64,000 bases of DNA from Halomonas huangheensis (GCF_001431725.1 NZ_CP013106.1:4650001-4714000); one strand, 5' to 3'. Positions 1 to 9,633 are shown, numbered from the stretch's first letter. Numbers and translations are program-made. Notes: a model not told the origin generated them from the sequence alone.

Positions 1-2
1 CG

Positions 3-185
3 ACCTTGATCCTCGGCGGGCACAACGACCAGTTATGCCCTCCCGAGCGACATGAGTTCATGGCGTCGCTGATGCCGCATGCAAAATTGGTGATGCTGGC
101 AGAAACGGCTCATCTGTCGACACTGGAGCGGCCGGTGGAAACGTCTGCCGCATTGAACGAATGGCTGGATACGTTGCATGACTGA
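3..185 (+). CDS. alpha/beta hydrolase, C-terminal fragment (cut by window edge)
   Basis: An open frame enters from the left edge and ends at TGA 183-185, giving about 60 residues. It contains GGHNDQLCPP and ETAHLSTLERP, which resemble the acid-residue loop and the catalytic-histidine loop at the end of alpha/beta hydrolases such as lactonases and haloperoxidase-like esterases. The nucleophile region lies outside the window, so the substrate cannot be judged. The stop lies 8 bases inside the next gene (amidase start at 178), which suggests translational coupling and a shared pathway. Confidence 0.6.
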   Translation, partial: TLILGGHNDQLCPPERHEFMASLMPHAKLVMLAETAHLSTLERPVETSAALNEWLDTLHD

Positions 186-1539
186 ACTCCTCGACCAGAG
201 CATCCGTGAACAACTGCATGAACTGAACGCAGGGCATACCACGGCACAAGCAATACTGGATGCAACGCTTGATCGGATCCGGGACCGAAATCAGCGACTG
301 CACGCTTATGTTCACATCGACGAAAGCGGAGCCAGAGCGCAGGCCCAACGAATCGATCAATTGCGGGCCGCCGGGCTGGATACAGGGCCACTGGGCGGCA
401 TTCCTGTCGCGCTCAAGGACCTGATCGATGCCAAAGGGCAGCCAGGATACTGCGGCTCTCATGCCTTCGACGCAAAAGCGCCAGAGCACGATGCCGAAAT
501 CGTTGCCCGGTTGCGAGGGGCCGGAGCCATCATTCTCGGTAAGGTGGCCACCTACGAGTTCGCCTTGAATGGTCCCACCTACGACCAGCCCTATCCGATA
601 GCGCGCAATCCGTGGAACCTTGAGCATATTACCGGAGGCTCATCCTCGGGCAGTGCCTCAGCGGTTGCTGGCGGTACAGTCAGAGCGGCCATCGGAACCG
701 ACACCGGAGGCTCAGTCAGGAGCCCGGCAAGCTATTGCGGCATCGTCGGGCTGAAACCCAGTACTGGACTGCTGCCGCTCGATGGCGTCTTTCCGCTCTC
801 GCAATCTCTCGACACCCTTGGCGTGCTGGCAATGTGTGTCGACGATGCCGCCATACTGCTCGATGCCATGTCGGCCCAGCAAGGCCAGAGTGCCGCCGCT
901 AGTCGCATCGACCAACCCGTTTCAGGGCTTACGATCGGCTACGCACGCGACTGGATAACCGACAACCCGAATACCGACCCCGCAGTCATCGACCTGCTTG
1001 ATGCCGCCGCCTCCAGCCTGTCACTGCTCGGCATGCGCGTAACCCCCATCACCATGCCGGATTACCCCGCCAGCGAAGAGGTCGGGCGCATCATCCTGCT
1101 TCAGGAAGCATTTCTGAACCACCAACACCGGCTGGGAACACACGGTCAGGACTATGGCGAAGTAACCCGCGAAGTGTTGATGGAGGGAGCAAGCATCAAC
1201 CCGACCGAAGTCAGCCAGGCACGTGAGATGGCACAGCGCCTGCGAACCGAGGTTGATGACGTCCTCAACACCAGCGGAATCATCATGACCGCGACCACGC
1301 TTGGCCCCGCTCCGCCGCTGGGCAACGGCAAAGCCGTCTGGACCCCGATGCGAACCATACCGTTCAACATTACCGGACACCCCGCCATCAGCATCCCGTG
1401 CGGCTTTATTGACGGCTTACCCATCGGCTTGCAACTCATCGGCCGCCACGGCGACGAAGCCAGCCTCTGTCAGATCGCCCATGCCTTCGAACAAAGCACG
1501 GCGCACTCCGTTCAGCGCCCACCAACACACACCTATTAA
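178..1539 (+). CDS. amidase signature family hydrolase
   Basis: This 453-residue protein is an amidase-signature enzyme, a family that hydrolyses carboxamides through a Ser-cisSer-Lys triad. The likely triad is visible: Lys80 in VALKD, a serine in GGSSSGSA (about 153-160) and Ser179 in DTGGSVR. The length fits the family. It is probably a stand-alone catabolic amidase and not GatA, because no gatB or gatC is nearby and it overlaps the end of an alpha/beta hydrolase gene. The two enzymes may act in one degradation route. The substrate cannot be told from sequence. Confidence 0.88.
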   Translation: MTELLDQSIREQLHELNAGHTTAQAILDATLDRIRDRNQRLHAYVHIDESGARAQAQRIDQLRAAGLDTGPLGGIPVALKDLIDAKGQPGYCGSHAFDAKAPEHDAEIVARLRGAGAIILGKVATYEFALNGPTYDQPYPIARNPWNLEHITGGSSSGSASAVAGGTVRAAIGTDTGGSVRSPASYCGIVGLKPSTGLLPLDGVFPLSQSLDTLGVLAMCVDDAAILLDAMSAQQGQSAAASRIDQPVSGLTIGYARDWITDNPNTDPAVIDLLDAAASSLSLLGMRVTPITMPDYPASEEVGRIILLQEAFLNHQHRLGTHGQDYGEVTREVLMEGASINPTEVSQAREMAQRLRTEVDDVLNTSGIIMTATTLGPAPPLGNGKAVWTPMRTIPFNITGHPAISIPCGFIDGLPIGLQLIGRHGDEASLCQIAHAFEQSTAHSVQRPPTHTY

Positions 1540-1687
1540 CTCAATAATAAACAACGTCAGATTTTTCATCATATATCTGCCCCACTAACAGGAGCCGCCC
1601 TACAACAAGATTTCACCATGTACGCCAACACACTCCCACGCTATGACAAATAGCTCTTAGACCTACTCATAAAAATAAGGCCCGTAC

Positions 1688-1711
1688 CCCCGGAAGCACC
1701 AGCCTCCGGGG
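1688..1711 (+). other. hairpin in the porin leader
   Basis: CCCCGGA (1688-1694) and TCCGGGG (1705-1711) form a 7-bp perfect stem with a 10-base loop. It sits 30 bases before the porin ATG and has no T run after it, so it is either an inefficient terminator for the amidase transcript or a 5' UTR structure in the porin mRNA. Confidence 0.45.
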
Positions 1712-1741
1712 CCTCTAACAAATAAATTTCAAAGGAAAACA

Positions 1742-2818
1742 ATGAAAAACATAACAAAATTCCTGTTAATAGGAAGCATTTCAGTCGCAAGCATGCCTAC
1801 CGCACTTGCATTTGATCTTTATAAGGATGCTGACACAGAACTATCCTTTAGCGGCCGCCTTCAAGCAAGATATAACACCTATCAAGATGGCAGCAGCATG
1901 TGGGATACCGGATCGACTCGCTGGGGGCTTTACGCCAAACAGGGAATCAACGCGGATCTGGAAGTAGTTGCAGGCTCAGAATGGACTGTGACTGCCAATG
2001 AAGAGAATTATGATGATGACCCTCATGTGCACCAACGACTTCTTTACGCAGGCCTTGATCATGACAGGTATGGGAAACTGATCTTCGGGCAACAATTGAG
2101 CGTAGTTTGGGACGTTGCCTGGTGGACAGACCTGGGGCGTAACTATGGCAGCCGAGCATTCGGCATGTATAACTACGCAGATTTTGGCGAGGTCAGCGGC
2201 ACAGGTCGTGGTGAGAAAGCTCTAACCTGGCGGAATGAGTTTGGCGATTGGAAGCTAGGGCTTCAGTACCAGGGCAAGCGCTCCGATGCAAAGCTTGCCC
2301 CTGGCGTAAAGGCAGATTTAGGGTCAGGTGGGGGAGCATCGCTAAGCTACTCACTAGCTGAGCATGTCGAGGTCGGGGCTGCTTATTATCAAAACCGCTA
2401 TAACGACACAACTCCTGGTTACGGTATATCCTCAGGTGACGATGCTCAACTATGGCTTGCCGGAATATTGTATCTTGACGATAAATGGCATGCGGCCATG
2501 ACTCTCGCACAGAACAAGAACTGGGAAGTAGCGGAAAACGGGCAAGTGTTCGACTCTCAAGGGGTTCAAGCTTATCTTTACCACCACTTTGAAAATGGGT
2601 TGCGCCCAACATTCAACTACAACTGGCTAGAAGATACTGATGGTCGCAGCGGAGGTGAGAAGCGACATACCTATATCTACGGCCTTGAATATCACTTTAT
2701 GCGTGAAAAATTCCTGGTGTGGGGAGAGTACCAAAACAACCATGGCACAACATGGAGTGGCTCGAGCTACGAAGATTCAGACGATGAATGGACGGCAGGC
2801 ATCCGCTATTATTTTTAA
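1742..2818 (+). CDS. outer-membrane porin (Gram-negative general porin family)
   Basis: The 358-residue product begins with a clear Sec signal peptide (about 1-23, ending ALA) and continues as alternating amphipathic strands rich in Tyr, Trp, Gly and Asp. It ends in RYYF, with the terminal aromatic residue typical of beta-barrel proteins recognised by the BAM complex. The length fits a 16-strand trimeric porin for small hydrophilic solutes. AAAGGAAAACA before the ATG is a good ribosome site. The gene is clearly richer in A+T than the flanking amidase and rep genes. It has its own leader and a terminator downstream. The transported solute is unknown. Confidence 0.88.
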   Translation: MKNITKFLLIGSISVASMPTALAFDLYKDADTELSFSGRLQARYNTYQDGSSMWDTGSTRWGLYAKQGINADLEVVAGSEWTVTANEENYDDDPHVHQRLLYAGLDHDRYGKLIFGQQLSVVWDVAWWTDLGRNYGSRAFGMYNYADFGEVSGTGRGEKALTWRNEFGDWKLGLQYQGKRSDAKLAPGVKADLGSGGGASLSYSLAEHVEVGAAYYQNRYNDTTPGYGISSGDDAQLWLAGILYLDDKWHAAMTLAQNKNWEVAENGQVFDSQGVQAYLYHHFENGLRPTFNYNWLEDTDGRSGGEKRHTYIYGLEYHFMREKFLVWGEYQNNHGTTWSGSSYEDSDDEWTAGIRYYF

Positions 2819-2866
2819 GTCTGGATCAATAGAGCAAAAAAAGAGCCTTGCAGCACCAGGATAAAG

Positions 2867-2906
2867 AAAAACGGCCACCGCGATGATTCGCCAAGTGGCC
2901 GTTTTT
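2867..2906. terminator. bidirectional rho-independent terminator between porin and tRNA-Arg
   Basis: AAAAACGGCCAC (2867-2878) pairs perfectly with GTGGCCGTTTTT (2895-2906), a 12-bp stem with a 16-base loop. The T run on the right arm ends porin transcripts. The A run on the left arm gives a T run for leftward tRNA transcripts. Confidence 0.9.
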
Positions 2907-2917
2907 CATGATGTTTA

Positions 2918-2994
2918 TGGCGCGCCCTAAAGGATTCGAACCTTTGACCTTTGCCTCCGGAGGGCAACGCTCTATCCAGCTGAGCTAAGGGCGC
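2918..2994 (-). tRNA. tRNA-Arg (anticodon CCG)
   Basis: The minus strand reads as a full 77-base cloverleaf. The acceptor arms are GCGCCCT and AGGGCGC, followed by a G discriminator and an encoded CCA. The D loop contains AGCTGGATAGAG. The anticodon arm TTGCC-CTCCGGA-GGCAA gives anticodon CCG for arginine codon CGG, and the T loop is GTTCGAATCC. A strong terminator lies directly downstream. Confidence 0.96.
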
Positions 2995-3268
2995 ACACGC
3001 TCATTTACGAGCGTGGCATATCCTACCCTGCACTCTCCTCACTGTCCACCCAGACAGGCCGGAACCCTGCTCCAGCGTGCATTCGTGCCGGTCTGCGGCG
3101 ATTGGCGAATTTTCGGGATCCGTAGGTTCTCGCTATACTGCCGGCACTGCACGTCGCCAAGCGAAGGAATAGCGCTACGCTGGCACCAATAACAAAGGGA
3201 ACTGTGGCGCGACTGCAATCGCTCCAGTTGCCGGAATTCAAATAACTACCGTGACTGAGGTGATTAGA

Positions 3269-4195
3269 GTGAAATTCAGCAAGCTGATCATCGGGTGCCT
3301 TGTCGGTATGGGCCTGGCCTCAGGCCAGGCAATGGCCCAGGACGATGCCGATCACGACGCCATCGCCGAACGCTTGAAGCCCGTCGGTGAGGTCTGCCTT
3401 CAGGGCGAGGATTGCGGTACAGCCCAGGCTGCCGCAAGCGACTCCGCCGCCAGTTCCGGTGGGGCAGTTGATGGGGAGGCGATCTACGGCAGCGTCTGCA
3501 TGGCCTGTCATGACACCGGTGCCGCAGGAGCGCCCAAACGCGGGGAGGAAGCGGATTGGACGGAACGTTCCGCTCAGGGCTTCTCCACGCTGCTGGACCA
3601 CGCCATCAACGGCCTCAATGCCATGCCCCCGCGTGGTGGCAATCCCAACCTGAGCGATGAGGAGGTACGTGCAGCGCTGGTACATCTCGTCGAATCGGTG
3701 ATGGAGGTTCCCGCTGCCGAGGAAGCTGCCCCGGCCGAAGAGTCCTCAGCGGAAGCGGCAGATGCAGCTGAGAGTGAAACCGCTGATGCGGCCGCTACGG
3801 ATGCCGACGCGTCGACATCAGAAGAGTCTGCTGGTGATGAGGCGGCTGCTGACGCCGATAGTGCTGCTGAAGGTACCACCGCCAGTGACGAGGCCACAGC
3901 CAGCGAAGCAAGCGGTGATGAGGCTGCGGCAGAAGATGATGGTGCCGAAGCAGCCACTGCGGGCATCGATGGGCAGGCTGTCTATGAGAGCGTGTGCTTC
4001 GCCTGTCACGACACCGGCGCCGCCAATGCCCCCAAGCGGGGTGACGCTGCCACCTGGGAACCGCGTATCGCCGAAGGCATGGAAACGCTTTATGACCACG
4101 CCATCAATGGCCTGAATGCGATGCCGCCCAAGGGTGGCAATCCAAAGCTTTCCGACGAGGAAGTGAAGGCCGCCGTGGACTACATGGTGCAGTAA
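3269..4195 (+). CDS. two-heme c-type cytochrome (c5-like) with acidic linker
   Basis: The GTG start at 3269 is preferred because GAGG lies 8 bases upstream; an in-frame GTG at 3251 would add six residues. A Sec signal (about 1-24) is followed by two related class I cytochrome c domains. Each has one heme motif, CMACH (about 77-81) and CFACH (about 243-247), and a downstream NAMPP that should supply the axial Met. The domains are near-duplicates joined by about 85 residues made almost only of Ala, Glu, Asp, Ser and Thr. It is expected to be a periplasmic electron carrier. It stands alone, so the redox partner is unknown. Confidence 0.9.
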   Translation: MKFSKLIIGCLVGMGLASGQAMAQDDADHDAIAERLKPVGEVCLQGEDCGTAQAAASDSAASSGGAVDGEAIYGSVCMACHDTGAAGAPKRGEEADWTERSAQGFSTLLDHAINGLNAMPPRGGNPNLSDEEVRAALVHLVESVMEVPAAEEAAPAEESSAEAADAAESETADAAATDADASTSEESAGDEAAADADSAAEGTTASDEATASEASGDEAAAEDDGAEAATAGIDGQAVYESVCFACHDTGAANAPKRGDAATWEPRIAEGMETLYDHAINGLNAMPPKGGNPKLSDEEVKAAVDYMVQ

Positions 4196-4205
4196 TGCCG
4201 AGCAT

Positions 4206-4233
4206 GCAGGCAGTCGATGGGGCTGCCTGCTTT
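4206..4233 (+). terminator. terminator after the cytochrome gene
   Basis: GCAGGCAG (4206-4213) pairs with CTGCCTGC (4223-4230), followed by TTT. It lies 10 bases after the cytochrome stop, between convergent genes. Confidence 0.75.
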
Positions 4234-4307
4234 CCCTCTGGGCACAGCGCTCAGCTTATCCACACCCGCCGTCGATCATCGGCCTGTGGATAAACCGAGC
4301 ACGTCGA

Positions 4308-6386
4308 TCAATCCAGCAGTGAACGCAGTCCGGCAATCGCGCTCTTGCCGCGTTCCTGCTTGCGCTCCGGGTCTTCACGATCCGCGCGCCCTTCCCACTC
4401 CAGATCCTCGGGCGGAAGTTCATCGAGGAAGCGGCTGGGGGTGCAGTCCATCAGTTCACCGAACGCCTTGCGTTGGCGGGCCAGGGTCATGGTCAGCGTC
4501 TGGCGGGCACGGGTGATGCCGACGTAGGCCAGGCGACGCTCCTCCTCGACAGTGCCCGCTTCGATGGCATTGCGGTGCGGCAGTAGCTCCTCCTCCAGCC
4601 CCATCAGATAGACATGCGGAAACTCGAGGCCCTTGGAGGCGTGCATGGTCAGCAACTGCACGCGGTCGGAGTCGTCTTCCTCGGCCTGCTGTTCGAGGAT
4701 ATCGCGCAATACCAGCCGTGAGATGGCGGCATCGACGCTATCGGTCTCGGTATCTTCGCTGGCGGTGCTCTCGTCCGGATCGGCCTTCATCGATTTCTCG
4801 AGCTGGTCGATCAAAATCCAGACGTTGCCCATGCGCTTCTCGGCGATGGTCGGCGCACTGGTGTTCTGGTACAACCAGGCCTCGTAATCCATCTCGCGCA
4901 TCATGTCGCGGATGGCGGCAATCGCATCACCGCCATCCATGCGCCGGCGCACACCCTCGATAAAGTGGGTGAAGCGTCCCAGGCGCTCGACGGCACGCGC
5001 CGGCAGCTGCTCGGCCAGGCCCATCTCCTGGCAAGCGGAAAACAGTGAGACGCTGCGATCGGTGGCATAGTTGGCCAGCTTCTCAAGTGTGTTGGGCCCG
5101 ATTTCGCGACGCGGCACGTTGACGATGCGCAGGAAGGCGTTGTCATCGGCGGGATTGATCAGCAGCCGCAGGTAGGCCATGGCGTCCTTGATCTCGCCGC
5201 GCGAGAAGAACGAGGTGCCACCAGAGAGCTTGTAGGGAATCTGGTAGTGCTGCAGCTTGAGCTCCAGCAGACGCGCCTGAAAGTTGCCGCGATAGAGCAC
5301 AGCAAAGTCGCGCCACGCAGCTTTCTGCTTGATGCGCCGGGTGAGAATCTCGCTGGCCACGCGCTCGGTTTCGGCTTCCTCGTGGCGGGTGACGACGATG
5401 CGAATCGGATCCCCCATGCCCATTTCCGACCATAGTGTCTTGTCGTAGACATGGGGGTTGTTGGCGATCAGGGTATTGGCGGCACGCAGAATGGTGCCGG
5501 TGGAGCGATAGTTCTGTTCGAGCTTGACCACGTTGAGGCGCGGGAAGTCCTCCCCCAACGTGACAAGGTTCTCCGGCCGCGCGCCACGCCAGGCGTAGAT
5601 CGACTGGTCGTCATCGCCAACCACGGTGAAGGTCTGGCGCTCGGACATCAGCATACGCACCAGCATGTACTGGCTGGTGTTGGTGTCCTGGTACTCGTCG
5701 ACCAACATGTAGTGAATCTTGCGCCGCCAACGCTCCAGAGCCTCGGGGTTATCGCGCAGCAACACCACTGGCAGCAGGATCAGGTCATCGAAGTCGACGG
5801 CGTTGTAGGCCTTGAGGTGGCGCACATAGGCCTCGTAGACCCGCGCCGCGAACTGCTCGTCCTCCGAGGAAGCATGCGATAGTGCCTGGCCGGGCTGCAC
5901 CAGGTCATTCTTCCAGTTGGAGATGATCGACTGCACCTGGTTGATCTGATCGGCGTCGACCTGAGCATCCTTGTTCATCAGGTCGCGCAGCAATGCCTTG
6001 ACGTCTTCCGGGTCGAACAGCGAGAAGCCCGGCTTGTAGCCGAGCGCCTTGAGCTCACCACGGATGATGTTCAGCCCCAGGGTGTGGAAGGTCGAGACGG
6101 TCAGGCCATGGCCTTCACGGCCCTTGAGCATGCCGCTGACCCGCTCCTTCATCTCGCGAGCCGCCTTGTTGGTAAAGGTGACTGCGGCAATACGCCGCGC
6201 ACTCATGCCGCATTCCTGAATCAGGTAGGCGATCTTGGTGGTGATCACGCTGGTCTTGCCGGAGCCGGCACCGGCCAGCACCAGACAGGGGCCGTCGATA
6301 TAGCGCACCGCTTCCTGCTGGCGTGGATTGAGCTTGCGCAAGCGCTGGGCGATGGTCGGTGAGATCGGAGAGGAAGGCATGCTCAT
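4308..6386 (-). CDS. rep: ATP-dependent DNA helicase Rep
   Basis: The 692-residue protein is a superfamily 1A helicase matching E. coli Rep more closely than UvrD. Visible motifs are Walker A AGAGSGKT (about 38-45), [19 protein letters not shown], the Rep-like GGTSFFSR stretch and the C-terminal motif [11 protein letters not shown]. Rep moves 3'-5' on single-stranded DNA and helps forks pass protein blocks. It carries about 20 residues more at the N-terminus than E. coli Rep. Its ATG overlaps the trmL stop by 4 bases, so the two are translationally coupled. A second UvrD-type helicase lies at 59393. Confidence 0.95.
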   Translation of the reverse strand: MSMPSSPISPTIAQRLRKLNPRQQEAVRYIDGPCLVLAGAGSGKTSVITTKIAYLIQECGMSARRIAAVTFTNKAAREMKERVSGMLKGREGHGLTVSTFHTLGLNIIRGELKALGYKPGFSLFDPEDVKALLRDLMNKDAQVDADQINQVQSIISNWKNDLVQPGQALSHASSEDEQFAARVYEAYVRHLKAYNAVDFDDLILLPVVLLRDNPEALERWRRKIHYMLVDEYQDTNTSQYMLVRMLMSERQTFTVVGDDDQSIYAWRGARPENLVTLGEDFPRLNVVKLEQNYRSTGTILRAANTLIANNPHVYDKTLWSEMGMGDPIRIVVTRHEEAETERVASEILTRRIKQKAAWRDFAVLYRGNFQARLLELKLQHYQIPYKLSGGTSFFSRGEIKDAMAYLRLLINPADDNAFLRIVNVPRREIGPNTLEKLANYATDRSVSLFSACQEMGLAEQLPARAVERLGRFTHFIEGVRRRMDGGDAIAAIRDMMREMDYEAWLYQNTSAPTIAEKRMGNVWILIDQLEKSMKADPDESTASEDTETDSVDAAISRLVLRDILEQQAEEDDSDRVQLLTMHASKGLEFPHVYLMGLEEELLPHRNAIEAGTVEEERRLAYVGITRARQTLTMTLARQRKAFGELMDCTPSRFLDELPPEDLEWEGRADREDPERKQERGKSAIAGLRSLLD

Positions 6387-6871
6387 GATGACGACTCGGT
6401 ATCCACCTGTGCTGCGCCGGCAAAGCCGAGCTGCCGCCAGGCCTCGAACACGAGGATGGCACAGGCATTGGAGAGATTGAGGCTGCGGCTATCCGGCAAC
6501 ATCGGCAAGCGCAACCGCTGCTCGGGCGGCAGGGCATCAAGCAACGCCTGGGGTAAACCTCGAGTCTCGGGACCAAACACCAGCGCATCTCCCGGCTGAT
6601 ACTGCGGCTGATGGTAGCCGCAGCGCCCGCGCGTCGATACGGCAAAGATTCGTGAAGGTTCTACACTTGTCACAAAAGCGTCCCAATCGGCATGCACCTG
6701 CACTCGAGCCCATTCATGGTAATCGAGCCCGGCGCGCCGGAGACGCTTATCATCGAGCTCGAAGCCAAGCGGCTCGATCAAGTGCAGGCGAAAGCCGGTA
6801 TTGGCACAGAGTCGGATCAAGTTGCCGGTGTTCGGCGGAATTTCGGGCTGATACAGCACCACGTCGAGCAT
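6383..6871 (-). CDS. trmL: tRNA (cytidine/uridine-34 2'-O)-methyltransferase TrmL
   Basis: This 162-residue SPOUT-fold protein begins [17 protein letters not shown] and carries FGPETRGLP and LNLSNA, the knot-region motifs of TrmL (YibK). TrmL uses S-adenosylmethionine to methylate the ribose of the wobble base in certain leucine tRNAs. The length agrees with the family. The upstream rep start overlaps its stop, forming a trmL-rep operon. Confidence 0.93.
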   Translation of the reverse strand: MLDVVLYQPEIPPNTGNLIRLCANTGFRLHLIEPLGFELDDKRLRRAGLDYHEWARVQVHADWDAFVTSVEPSRIFAVSTRGRCGYHQPQYQPGDALVFGPETRGLPQALLDALPPEQRLRLPMLPDSRSLNLSNACAILVFEAWRQLGFAGAAQVDTESSS

Positions 6872-6902
6872 AGCAGAGCAACCCCGTGGCTGACGGACGG
6901 CA

Positions 6903-6946
6903 AATCACCAGGGCAGTGCCCTGGTTGGGCACTGGCAATGGTGATT
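6903..6946 (-). terminator. long hairpin between pyrE and trmL
   Basis: AATCACCA (6903-6910) pairs with TGGTGATT (6939-6946), and CAGTGCCC (6914-6921) pairs with GGGCACTG (6927-6934), with small internal loops between. It lies just downstream of the pyrE stop and upstream of trmL. There is no strong T run, so it may terminate only partly or may stabilise the pyrE transcript. Confidence 0.6.
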
Positions 6947-6959
6947 CATGGAGAGAAGA

Positions 6960-7658
6960 TCAGGTGCGAATGCCGTAGCGATCGCGGTACGCACGGATAG
7001 CGTCAGCATACCCCTTGAGGGAATCACCGGCATGGGCTTCCAGCCAGGTGAGGACCTGCTCCAGGTTGACGATACTGATCACCGGCATGCCGTAACGCGC
7101 TTCAACCTGCTGGATGGCGCTCAGCTCGCTTTCCTCGCTGGCACGCTCCTGGCGGTCCAGTGCAACCACCACACCGGCAGCCTCAGCCCCGGCAGCCTGG
7201 ATCAGGCCCATCACTTCGCCGATGGCGGTACCCGCGGTGATCACATCGTCGATAATCAGGATACGCCCTTCGAGCGTCGCGCCGACGATATTTCCGCCTT
7301 CGCCATGATCCTTTGCCTCCTTACGATTGAACGCAAAAGGCATATCGCGGTCATGATGATCGGCGAGGGCCACTGCTGTAGTGGCTGCCAGCGAGATACC
7401 CTTGTACGCCGGACCAAACAAAACGTCGGCCGACAAGCCGCTGTTGCTGATGGCCTGTGCATAGAATCGCCCAAGGCGAGCGAGAGCACTGCCAGTCTTG
7501 AACAACCCGGCATTGAAGAAATAAGGACTCACACGGCCCGACTTGAGGGTGAATTCACCGAAGCCGAGCACGCCCTGCTCGATGGCGAATTCGATGAATT
7601 CCCGCTGGTAAGGTTCGAGGCGCGCTGCGCCTGGCTGGTCTGTTGCATTGTCAGCCAC
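6960..7658 (-). CDS. pyrE: orotate phosphoribosyltransferase
   Basis: PyrE joins orotate to PRPP to make orotidine 5'-phosphate in pyrimidine synthesis. The 232-residue protein shows [12 protein letters not shown] near the N-terminus, [21 protein letters not shown] and the PRPP-binding loop [13 protein letters not shown]. The start is GTG at 7658, chosen because AAGGAGG lies 6 bases upstream. It has about 20 extra N-terminal residues compared with E. coli. It is divergent from crc, the same arrangement known in Pseudomonas. Confidence 0.95.
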   Translation of the reverse strand: MADNATDQPGAARLEPYQREFIEFAIEQGVLGFGEFTLKSGRVSPYFFNAGLFKTGSALARLGRFYAQAISNSGLSADVLFGPAYKGISLAATTAVALADHHDRDMPFAFNRKEAKDHGEGGNIVGATLEGRILIIDDVITAGTAIGEVMGLIQAAGAEAAGVVVALDRQERASEESELSAIQQVEARYGMPVISIVNLEQVLTWLEAHAGDSLKGYADAIRAYRDRYGIRT

Positions 7659-7750
7659 GAGGCCTCCTTATCATGTTTATCAATCGGGGCCATTTACCCA
7701 AACGTCGAAACGTCGGGTATCATACACGCGCGACGCAAAAGGGACCACGT

Positions 7751-8518
7751 ATGAAAATCGCCAGCATCAATGTCAACGGCATCCGCGAGGCCGTCGGTCG
7801 AGGCTTTCTCGACTGGCTTGCCAACCAGGACGCCGACGTTGTCTGCGTCCAGAATCTCAAGGCCAAAAGCTTCGAACTGGACGACAGCATTCTCTACCCG
7901 GAAGGCTATGAGGGTTATTTCCTCGATGCCGAAGAAGACGGTTTCTCCGGTGTAGGGATCTACTGCCGCAAGATTCCCAAGGCCATCATGTACGGCCTGG
8001 GCTTTCCGCAGTGTGATCATGAGGCCCGCTTCCTGCAGGCGGACTACGATCGTTTCAGCATCGCCAGTTTCCTGATGCCTGACGGTAGTGATCCGGCCGC
8101 CAAGCAGGCGTTCATGGCTCAGTATCAGGAATACCTGTCCAAGATGGCTCGCAAACGCCGTGAGTACATCATCTGCGGCACCTGGCACATCGCGCACAAG
8201 ACCATCGATCTGGCCAACTGGTCGGACAACCAGAGCACACCGGGCTTCAAGCCTGACGAGCGTGCCTGGATGGATCAGGTGTTCGGTCCGACCGGCTTCA
8301 TCGATACCTTCCGCGAGATCAATCGCGATGGCGATGAATACACCTGGTGGCCGAAGCTGGATTCCGAAGTGCCGCGTACTCGCCAGGAGGGTTGGCGTCT
8401 CGATTACCAGATCGTCGGACCCAACTTCCGTCGGCACATCACCGACGCCTGGATCGACTACGATGCCACTTTCTCGGAGTACGCTCCGCTGATCGTCGAG
8501 TACGACCTGCCACTGTAA
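7751..8518 (+). CDS. crc: catabolite repression control protein Crc (ExoIII-fold, catalytic residues lost)
   Basis: The 255-residue product has the fold signature of exonuclease III/AP endonucleases but lacks their chemistry. The catalytic Glu is Asn35 (VCVQNL), the GDxN motif is GTWHI (143-147) and the final SDH is SEY (242-244). Pseudomonas Crc likewise lacks this activity and acts with Hfq to block translation of catabolic mRNAs carrying A-rich motifs. The position next to divergent pyrE is the same as in Pseudomonas. The ATG at 7751 is favoured because the family begins MxIxSxNVNGI there; an upstream in-frame extension to 7643 overlaps pyrE and is unlikely. Confidence 0.88.
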   Translation: MKIASINVNGIREAVGRGFLDWLANQDADVVCVQNLKAKSFELDDSILYPEGYEGYFLDAEEDGFSGVGIYCRKIPKAIMYGLGFPQCDHEARFLQADYDRFSIASFLMPDGSDPAAKQAFMAQYQEYLSKMARKRREYIICGTWHIAHKTIDLANWSDNQSTPGFKPDERAWMDQVFGPTGFIDTFREINRDGDEYTWWPKLDSEVPRTRQEGWRLDYQIVGPNFRRHITDAWIDYDATFSEYAPLIVEYDLPL

Positions 8519-8550
8519 AGCCCGTCCCGTGTCGCCGTCTGGCCCTGGTC

Positions 8551-8579
8551 CGGGGCCGGATATCGCAACGCCGGCCCCG
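8551..8579. terminator. GC-rich hairpin between convergent crc and rph
   Basis: CGGGGCCGG (8551-8559) and CCGGCCCCG (8571-8579) form a perfect 9-bp stem. It lies 32 bases after the crc stop, with no T run. GGCCGGCGTTG just beyond can pair with part of the right arm as an alternative fold. Confidence 0.55.
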
Positions 8580-8659
8580 AATGGAGGCCGGCGTTGTGAT
8601 TGGGGGCTGCGACGCGTGTCTGCCAGAAAGCTACTGGGCAGAACGTTACGGGCAGCAGG

Positions 8660-9397
8660 TCACTTGCAGAAACCAAGCGCCTCACGCTGATGGGCAAACA
8701 GCTCGGCTCCTGCCTTGTCGGCCAGGTCGAGCATGGCATTGAGCTGCTCGCGCTTGAAGCTGCCGGACTCCGCGGTGCCCTGCACCTCGATCATCTCGCC
8801 ACTCTCACTCAGCACCACGTTCATGTCGGTGTCGGCGGAGGAGTCTTCCGGGTAGTCAAGGTCAACCACCGGCAGGCCCTTGTACAGCCCCACCGAGATC
8901 GAGCTGATCAACTGCTTGAACGGATCGGAACTGATCAGTTTCTCGCGCTGCAGATGACGAATGGCATCAACCAGAGCCACACAGCCGCCTGTAATGGATG
9001 CGGTGCGAGTACCACCATCCGCCTGGATCACGTCGCAATCCACGGTGATGGTGAACTCGCCAAGCTTCTTGAGATTTACCGCCGCACGCAGTGAACGGCC
9101 GATCAGCCGCTGAATCTCCAGGGTGCGCCCCCCCTGCTTGCCTCGCGCCGCCTCACGGCCGCTCCGGGTGTGGGTTGCTCGTGGCAACATGCCGTACTCA
9201 GCCGTGACCCAACCTTGACGCTTGCCGCGCAACCAACGTGGAACGCCCGCCTCGACACTGGCAGTACAGATCACCTTGGTATCACCAAACTCCACCAGCA
9301 CCGAACCCTCGGCGTGGCGGGTATAATCGCGGGTGATGCGAACTTCACGGCTTTGATCAAAAGCGCGACCGCTGGGACGTCGAATGTCCGAAGACAT
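8660..9397 (-). CDS. rph: ribonuclease PH
   Basis: RNase PH trims the 3' ends of tRNA precursors by phosphorolysis. The protein starts [12 protein letters not shown] and shows [27 protein letters not shown], the RLIGRSLRA stretch and [18 protein letters not shown]. The ATG at 9397 gives 245 residues, close to the usual 238, and has GAGAGG just upstream. An in-frame extension to 9463 is not conserved family sequence. It is divergent from yicC, as is common in gammaproteobacteria. Confidence 0.94.
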   Translation of the reverse strand: MSSDIRRPSGRAFDQSREVRITRDYTRHAEGSVLVEFGDTKVICTASVEAGVPRWLRGKRQGWVTAEYGMLPRATHTRSGREAARGKQGGRTLEIQRLIGRSLRAAVNLKKLGEFTITVDCDVIQADGGTRTASITGGCVALVDAIRHLQREKLISSDPFKQLISSISVGLYKGLPVVDLDYPEDSSADTDMNVVLSESGEMIEVQGTAESGSFKREQLNAMLDLADKAGAELFAHQREALGFCK

Positions 9398-9633
9398 GGC
9401 ACCTCTCTCGCTCAATGCCATCGCTGACGACACAGAGCATGAATTTGGGAAATGGGCGCTCATTCTACACGGGATCGCCCCGGAATCGGGTACACTGCGC
9501 TTGCGAAATTGGACACATCAATGCCATCAGGGTCTGGAATGAGCTGCACAGTGCACCTGTCAGCCGCTCAACTGTCCGTCGTTCAGCGATCAATTGCTGA
9601 TCCCCTGCGCACCCTGAATCGAGGAGATATGCC

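Noticed and set aside
2918..2994. tRNA-Arg as an integration site
   Set aside because: No integrase, direct-repeat fragment of the tRNA end or mobile genes were seen nearby.
4308..6386. rep being a second uvrD
   Set aside because: The GGTSFFSR region, length and context fit Rep; a separate, better UvrD match lies at 59393.
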